Part shown: positions 60,044 to 64,000 of the stretch, piece after piece
Numbering within the stretch: position 1 is the stretch's first letter
Layout: each line of letters opens with the position of its first letter
Assembly (NCBI GenBank): GCA_000721375.1
Contig: JOGW01000018.1
Location: 186,001 to 250,000, forward strand
DNA: 64,000 nt
Reading direction: 5' to 3'
Origin: Streptomyces sp. NRRL B-3428
Lineage (GTDB): Bacteria > Actinomycetota > Actinomycetes > Streptomycetales > Streptomycetaceae
Notes under the pieces: generated by a model
Told to the model about the DNA's origin: nothing
Databases searched by the model: none
The model's input: the letters and a program-made list of their open reading frames with translations, nothing else
Position numbers and translations under genes: made by a program

Positions 60044-63000
60044 ATGTCCGTGCACAGCTCACCGGCCGGCGCCTACGGTGCCGCCGCAGTCGACCCGACC
60101 CGCCCGCCCGAGCACCCGCGCCATGTGGTCACGGCCGTGCTGGTCTCCCACGACGGCGCCCGCTGGCTGCCCGAGGCCCTGTCCGGGCTGCTCGGCCAGG
60201 AGCGCCCGGTGCAGAACGTCATCGCAGCCGACACCGGCAGCGGTGACGACTCCGCGCGACTGGTCACCGAAGCTCTGGGCGCGGACCGGGTCCTTCATCT
60301 GGCCCGCCGCTCGGGCTTCGGCACGGCCGTGGACGAGGCGGCCCGTACGGCGGGGATCCTCACGCCCGAGGACCTGCCGTATCTCAAGCGCCCCAGCGGC
60401 TGGGACCCGGTCAGCAGGACCTGGCGCGACGACGCCTACGACCTGCCCGAGCTGCCGCACGGCGAGCCGGTGCAGTGGCTCTGGCTGCTGCACGACGACT
60501 GCGCGCCCGAGCCCGACGCCCTGGCCGAACTGCTCCGGGTGGTCGAGAACGAGCAGGAGCTCGGCCGCGAAGTGGCCATCGTCGGACCCAAGCTGCGCGG
60601 CTGGTACGACCGCAGGCAGCTGCTCGAAGTCGGCGTCTCCATCGCCCACAGCGGCCGCCGCTGGACCGGCGTGGACCGCCGTGAGCAGGACCAGGGCCAG
60701 CACGACCAGGTGCGGCCCGTCCTGTCCGTATCGAGTGCGGGCATGCTCATCCGGCGCGATGTCTACGAGGAGCTGGGCGGGTTCGACCGCCGGCTGCCGC
60801 TGATGCGCGACGACGTCGACCTGTGCTGGCGTGCGCATCAGGCGGGCCACCGCGTCCTCATCGCACCCGACGCCGTGCTGCGTCATGCCGAGGCGGCCTC
60901 GCGCGAGCGGCGCACCGTGGACTGCGTGGGCCGCACCAGTGCGAGCCCGCACCGGGTCGACAAGGCCGGCGCCGTCTACACCCTGCTCGCCAATTCGTCC
61001 GGTGCGCTGGTGCCCTGGGTGCTGCTTCGGCTGATCTTCGGCACGTTCCTGCGCACCATCGCGTATCTGGTCGGCAAGGTGCCGGGCCAGGCGGTCGATG
61101 AAGTCACGGGTCTTTTCGGTACGTTGCTGCGCCCCGGCCGGATCATCGGCGCCCGCGGCCGCAGGCGCTCCGTGGTGGAGGCGGCCGAGCTGCGGCCGCT
61201 GTTCCCGCCGCCGGGTGCGACCGTGCGGCTCACCGTCGAACAGGTCGCGTCCCAAGTCGTCGGCCGCACCGACTCCGAGACGTCCGCTGGCCGCCATGGC
61301 GCGGTCGAGTCCGGGCCCGGCGGCGACGACGCCGACTTCCTCGAGGTCGAGCAGTTCGCGCGCCTCAAGCGCGTGGCGCGCAAGCCGGGGCCGATGCTCT
61401 TCGTCGTCCTGCTCTTCGTGTCCCTGATCGCCTGCCGCTCCCTGATCGGCAGTGGCGCACTCGCGGGCGGCGCAATGCTGCCCGCGCCCTCGGACGCCTC
61501 CGCGCTCTGGTCGCGCTACCTGGACGGCTGGCATGCGGCCGGCACCGGCGGCACCGACGCGGCGCCGCCCTATCTCGCGCTGATCGCGGGCCTGGCCACC
61601 CTGTTCTTCGGTTCGACGGGCCTCGCGGTCACCGTGCTTCTCGTGTGCTCGGTGCCGCTCGCCGGTTTCACCGCCTACTTCGCCTCGCGCTCACTGGTCG
61701 AGTCCCGGCTCCTTCGCGCCTGGGCCGCCGTCGCGTACGCCTTCCTGCCGGCCGCCACGGGCGCGCTCGCGGGCGGGCGGATCGGCACCGCCGTGCTCGC
61801 CGTGCTGCTGCCGCTGATGGCCCGTGCGGGCATCGCGGCGAGCGGGTTGCGTACGGACGGGCAAGGGGCGCGCGGCAGTTGGCGCGCCACCTGGGCGTAC
61901 GCCTTGCTGCTCACCGTCACCACCGCCTTCACGCCGATCGTGTGGCCCATCGCGCTGGTCCTCGGCATCGGGCTGCTCGCACTGCGGCGCGACGATCTCA
62001 CCGCGTACGGGCTGCGCTTCCTCGCCCAGTTCGGTGTGCCGCTCCTGGTGCTCGCGCCCTGGTCGCTCTCGCTGCTGCCCTTCGGCTTCTTCCGCGAGGC
62101 GGGCCTCGGCTTCGGTGCCGGCTCGGCCGGCCCCCTCGATCTGCTCGGGGCGAGCCCGGGCGGACCCGGCACCGTCGGCGGACTGCTCCTGATCGGCATC
62201 GTGCTCGCGGCGCTCGGTGCGCTCCTTCGTGACGAGCGCGTGCTGCCCATCCGTACGGCATGGGCCGTGGCGCTGCTCGGCTTCTTCTTCGCCGCGTTCT
62301 CCAACGGCTCCGCCTGGGCCGGTCCCGCGACGCTCGTCCAGGGCCTCGCCCTGCTCACGGCCGCGGTGCTCGGCGCCGACGGCGCGCGTTCGCGTGTGGC
62401 CGAGCAGAGCTTCGGCTGGCGCCAGCCGGTCGCCGCCCTGATCGCGCTGGCCGCCGCCGCGGCACCGCTGCTCTCCGCCGCGGGCTGGATGATCCGCGGC
62501 GCCGACGGCCCGCTGCACCGCACCGATCCCGCCCAGGTCCCGGCGTTCGTCGCCGAGGAGGCGGGCACCCGAGACCAGGCCCGCACCCTGATCCTCGCCA
62601 GCGACCACCCGGACCACGTCTCGTACACGCTCGTACGAGGCGCCGGCGCGCGTCTCGGGGACGCCGAGCTCAACTCCGGCGGCAAGGGCGGCCGGCTGCT
62701 CGACGAGACCGTGGCCCGCCTCGTGGCCGGTTCCGGCGCCGACCAGGCCGACGAACTGGGCGCGTTCGCCGTGCGCTACGTCATGGTGCAGGACGGTGCG
62801 CCCCGCCGCGTCAGCCGTGTTCTCGACTCGACACCGGGTCTGTCCCGGCTCAGCCAGCAGGACGGCACCTCGCTGTGGCGGGTCGACCGCCAGGTCTCCC
62901 GGGTCGCGATCGTCCAGGGCGACGAGGCACCCAAGCCCGTCGCCGCGGGTCCGGTCGACGTCGACACCAAGATCCCGGCGGGCGAATCGGGCCGCGTCCT

Positions 63001-63898
63001 GCGGCTCGCCGACTCGGCCGCCGAGGGCTGGACCGCCACGCTCGACGGACAGCCGCTCACCAAGAAGACCGTGGACGGCTGGGCGCAGGGCTTCGAACTG
63101 CCCACGTCCGGTGGCCGTCTGAACGTCGTCCACGAGGACTCCGGCACGCACACCGGCTGGCTCTGGGCCCAGGGCGCGATGGCCCTGGTGCTCGTCGTCA
63201 TGGCGCTCCCGGGCCGGCGCCGCACCATCGACGACGACCTCCCGCAGGAGGCCGTGGCCGTACCGGTGCAGGCAGTGGCCGGCGAGGGCCGTCGGGCGCG
63301 CAGGATGCGGGCCCAGGCGGAAGCGTCCGCGCAGGAGACGCCGGAGCAGACCGAGTCCGCCGAGGTGCCGGCGCAGCCGGCCTACGGCGAGTGGGACGAG
63401 CAGCAACCCGTCGCCGCCGGCGAGCAGTTCCAGGGTTACGAGGCGGGCACCTACCCGCAGTCGTACCCTGCGGCCGACCCGTATCAGGCGGGCCAGAGCC
63501 CGGACGCAGGCGGGCAGTTCGACCCGTACGGCTACGACGGTCAGGGCTACGGCGCGGGCGGCGGGTACGGGACCGGTTCGTTCCCGGCCCAGGGCACGTA
63601 CGAGCAGAACGCCGGTGCCTACGACGAGAACGGGACGGTCGGCTACGACGCCGGACAGTACGGCGGCGGCGACACCGGACAGTACGGCGGCGGCGACACC
63701 GGACAGTACGGCGGCGACGCAACGTACGGCGACGGCGGCGACTCGACGTACGGCGGATATGCGCCCGGTTCGTATGAGGGCCAGGTCCCGCAGCCGTACG
63801 AAGGCAATGAGCCCCAGGGTTACGAGGGGCAGCACCCGGATCCGTACGGGCAGAGCAGCCAGACCGACCAAGAGCGCCCCGACGGGAGCCGGCAGTGA
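60044..63898 (+). CDS. Large GT2 glycosyltransferase / multi-spanning membrane protein
   Basis: A 1284-residue protein. Residues about 25-330 form a GT2 glycosyltransferase (VTAVLVSHDGARWLPEAL, WLWLLHDDCAPEPDAL with the DD motif, GFDRRLPLMRDDVDLCWRAH). Then about 440-810 contain 10-12 transmembrane helices, followed by an extracellular domain (about 820-1050), a final TM helix near 1060 and a 220-residue Tyr/Gly/Gln/Asp-rich cytoplasmic tail with imperfect 8-residue repeats (QYGGGDTG). The layout resembles polyprenyl-linked sugar transferases with export function. Its GTGA overlap with the next gene makes an operon. Start by length and codon bias; ribosome binding site weak. Confidence 0.88.
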   Translation: MSVHSSPAGAYGAAAVDPTRPPEHPRHVVTAVLVSHDGARWLPEALSGLLGQERPVQNVIAADTGSGDDSARLVTEALGADRVLHLARRSGFGTAVDEAARTAGILTPEDLPYLKRPSGWDPVSRTWRDDAYDLPELPHGEPVQWLWLLHDDCAPEPDALAELLRVVENEQELGREVAIVGPKLRGWYDRRQLLEVGVSIAHSGRRWTGVDRREQDQGQHDQVRPVLSVSSAGMLIRRDVYEELGGFDRRLPLMRDDVDLCWRAHQAGHRVLIAPDAVLRHAEAASRERRTVDCVGRTSASPHRVDKAGAVYTLLANSSGALVPWVLLRLIFGTFLRTIAYLVGKVPGQAVDEVTGLFGTLLRPGRIIGARGRRRSVVEAAELRPLFPPPGATVRLTVEQVASQVVGRTDSETSAGRHGAVESGPGGDDADFLEVEQFARLKRVARKPGPMLFVVLLFVSLIACRSLIGSGALAGGAMLPAPSDASALWSRYLDGWHAAGTGGTDAAPPYLALIAGLATLFFGSTGLAVTVLLVCSVPLAGFTAYFASRSLVESRLLRAWAAVAYAFLPAATGALAGGRIGTAVLAVLLPLMARAGIAASGLRTDGQGARGSWRATWAYALLLTVTTAFTPIVWPIALVLGIGLLALRRDDLTAYGLRFLAQFGVPLLVLAPWSLSLLPFGFFREAGLGFGAGSAGPLDLLGASPGGPGTVGGLLLIGIVLAALGALLRDERVLPIRTAWAVALLGFFFAAFSNGSAWAGPATLVQGLALLTAAVLGADGARSRVAEQSFGWRQPVAALIALAAAAAPLLSAAGWMIRGADGPLHRTDPAQVPAFVAEEAGTRDQARTLILASDHPDHVSYTLVRGAGARLGDAELNSGGKGGRLLDETVARLVAGSGADQADELGAFAVRYVMVQDGAPRRVSRVLDSTPGLSRLSQQDGTSLWRVDRQVSRVAIVQGDEAPKPVAAGPVDVDTKIPAGESGRVLRLADSAAEGWTATLDGQPLTKKTVDGWAQGFELPTSGGRLNVVHEDSGTHTGWLWAQGAMALVLVVMALPGRRRTIDDDLPQEAVAVPVQAVAGEGRRARRMRAQAEASAQETPEQTESAEVPAQPAYGEWDEQQPVAAGEQFQGYEAGTYPQSYPAADPYQAGQSPDAGGQFDPYGYDGQGYGAGGGYGTGSFPAQGTYEQNAGAYDENGTVGYDAGQYGGGDTGQYGGGDTGQYGGDATYGDGGDSTYGGYAPGSYEGQVPQPYEGNEPQGYEGQHPDPYGQSSQTDQERPDGSRQ
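63653..63717 (+). repeat. 24-bp in-gene tandem repeat
   Basis: GGACAGTACGGCGGCGGCGACACC is present twice without change (63653-63676, 63677-63700) and a third time truncated. It codes for the GQYGGGDT units in the tail of the glycosyltransferase. The exact DNA identity suggests recent slippage. Confidence 0.8.
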
Positions 63899-64000
63899 AC
63901 CGCACCACCCTGTCCCTGATCGCAGCGGCCACCGCACTGGTCGCCGTGACCGGTTTCGCGGCGCTCAACTCCCCGGACGGCGCCGACTCCACACCGGGCC
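63895..64000 (+). CDS. Exported protein, DUF5719-like, 3' end outside window
   Basis: Only the first 35 codons are visible: a GTG start within the stop of the glycosyltransferase gene, then a typical signal or anchor sequence (LSLIAAATALVAVTGFAAL). By recalled synteny the gene after this glycosyltransferase in Streptomyces encodes a DUF5719 family membrane-anchored protein. The sequence present is too short to confirm the family. Tight coupling suggests a shared envelope function. Confidence 0.6.
   Translation, partial: MNRTTLSLIAAATALVAVTGFAALNSPDGADSTPG

Overview
The window looks like a piece of a Streptomyces chromosome. Base composition is very GC-rich with strong GC3 bias, GTG and TTG starts are common, many neighbouring genes overlap by 4 bp (GTGA or ATGA), and lineage markers are present: WhiB, a SigB/F-type sigma factor with an anti-sigma/anti-anti-sigma pair, F420 biosynthesis, and sortase substrates with LAxTG-type signals. 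From memory, the gene order follows the Streptomyces coelicolor block running roughly from the hutU region to the whiB region (about SCO3073 down to SCO3032). That is recalled synteny and was not searched. No rRNA, tRNA or CRISPR array was seen.

Region 1 (1-12.2 kb). A TetR-controlled SDR/hydrolase fusion (cut at the left edge), a VOC protein and a PLP-dependent decarboxylase precede a tight histidine-utilisation operon: hutU, an M20-type amidohydrolase, hutF and hutI. On the other strand is a membrane protein joining a sigma-factor-like region, a zinc-finger-like motif and a ricin-type lectin domain, then a SigB/F-family sigma factor.

Region 2 (12.4-18.1 kb). A divergent partner-switch pair (STAS antagonist and HATPase anti-sigma factor) is followed by a four-gene surface cluster: an LPQTG protein, a DUF916/WxL-interacting-like membrane protein, an Ig-like membrane protein and a two-domain LAETG protein.

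Region 3 (18.1-32.7 kb). This is mostly housekeeping: a secreted alpha/beta hydrolase, a POT peptide transporter, a two-component system, GtrA, purK-purE, a renal-type dipeptidase followed by a paralogue that has lost its metal ligands, UDP-glucose dehydrogenase and an acyl-CoA dehydrogenase. A lone HTH gene plus tyrosine integrase follows.

Region 4 (32.7-53.6 kb). This is a cell-envelope island with six LytR-CpsA-Psr (LCP) transferase genes. Interspersed are a thioesterase, a GT2 glycosyltransferase, three small secreted Cys-containing proteins and a lipoprotein/PG-binding adaptor/ABC exporter operon. A TIGR03089-like protein and a secreted PGRP-type amidase close it. The LCP enzymes probably attach glycopolymers to peptidoglycan.

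Region 5 (53.7-64 kb). A sugar-phosphate nucleotidyltransferase, an AlkA/Ogg-type DNA glycosylase, fbiB and fbiA (F420), a cysteine dioxygenase, whiB, a giant GT2 membrane protein and the start of a DUF5719-like gene.

Start codons were chosen from ribosome binding sites where possible. Several genes have a -10-like hexamer about 7 nt before the start and may be leaderless.
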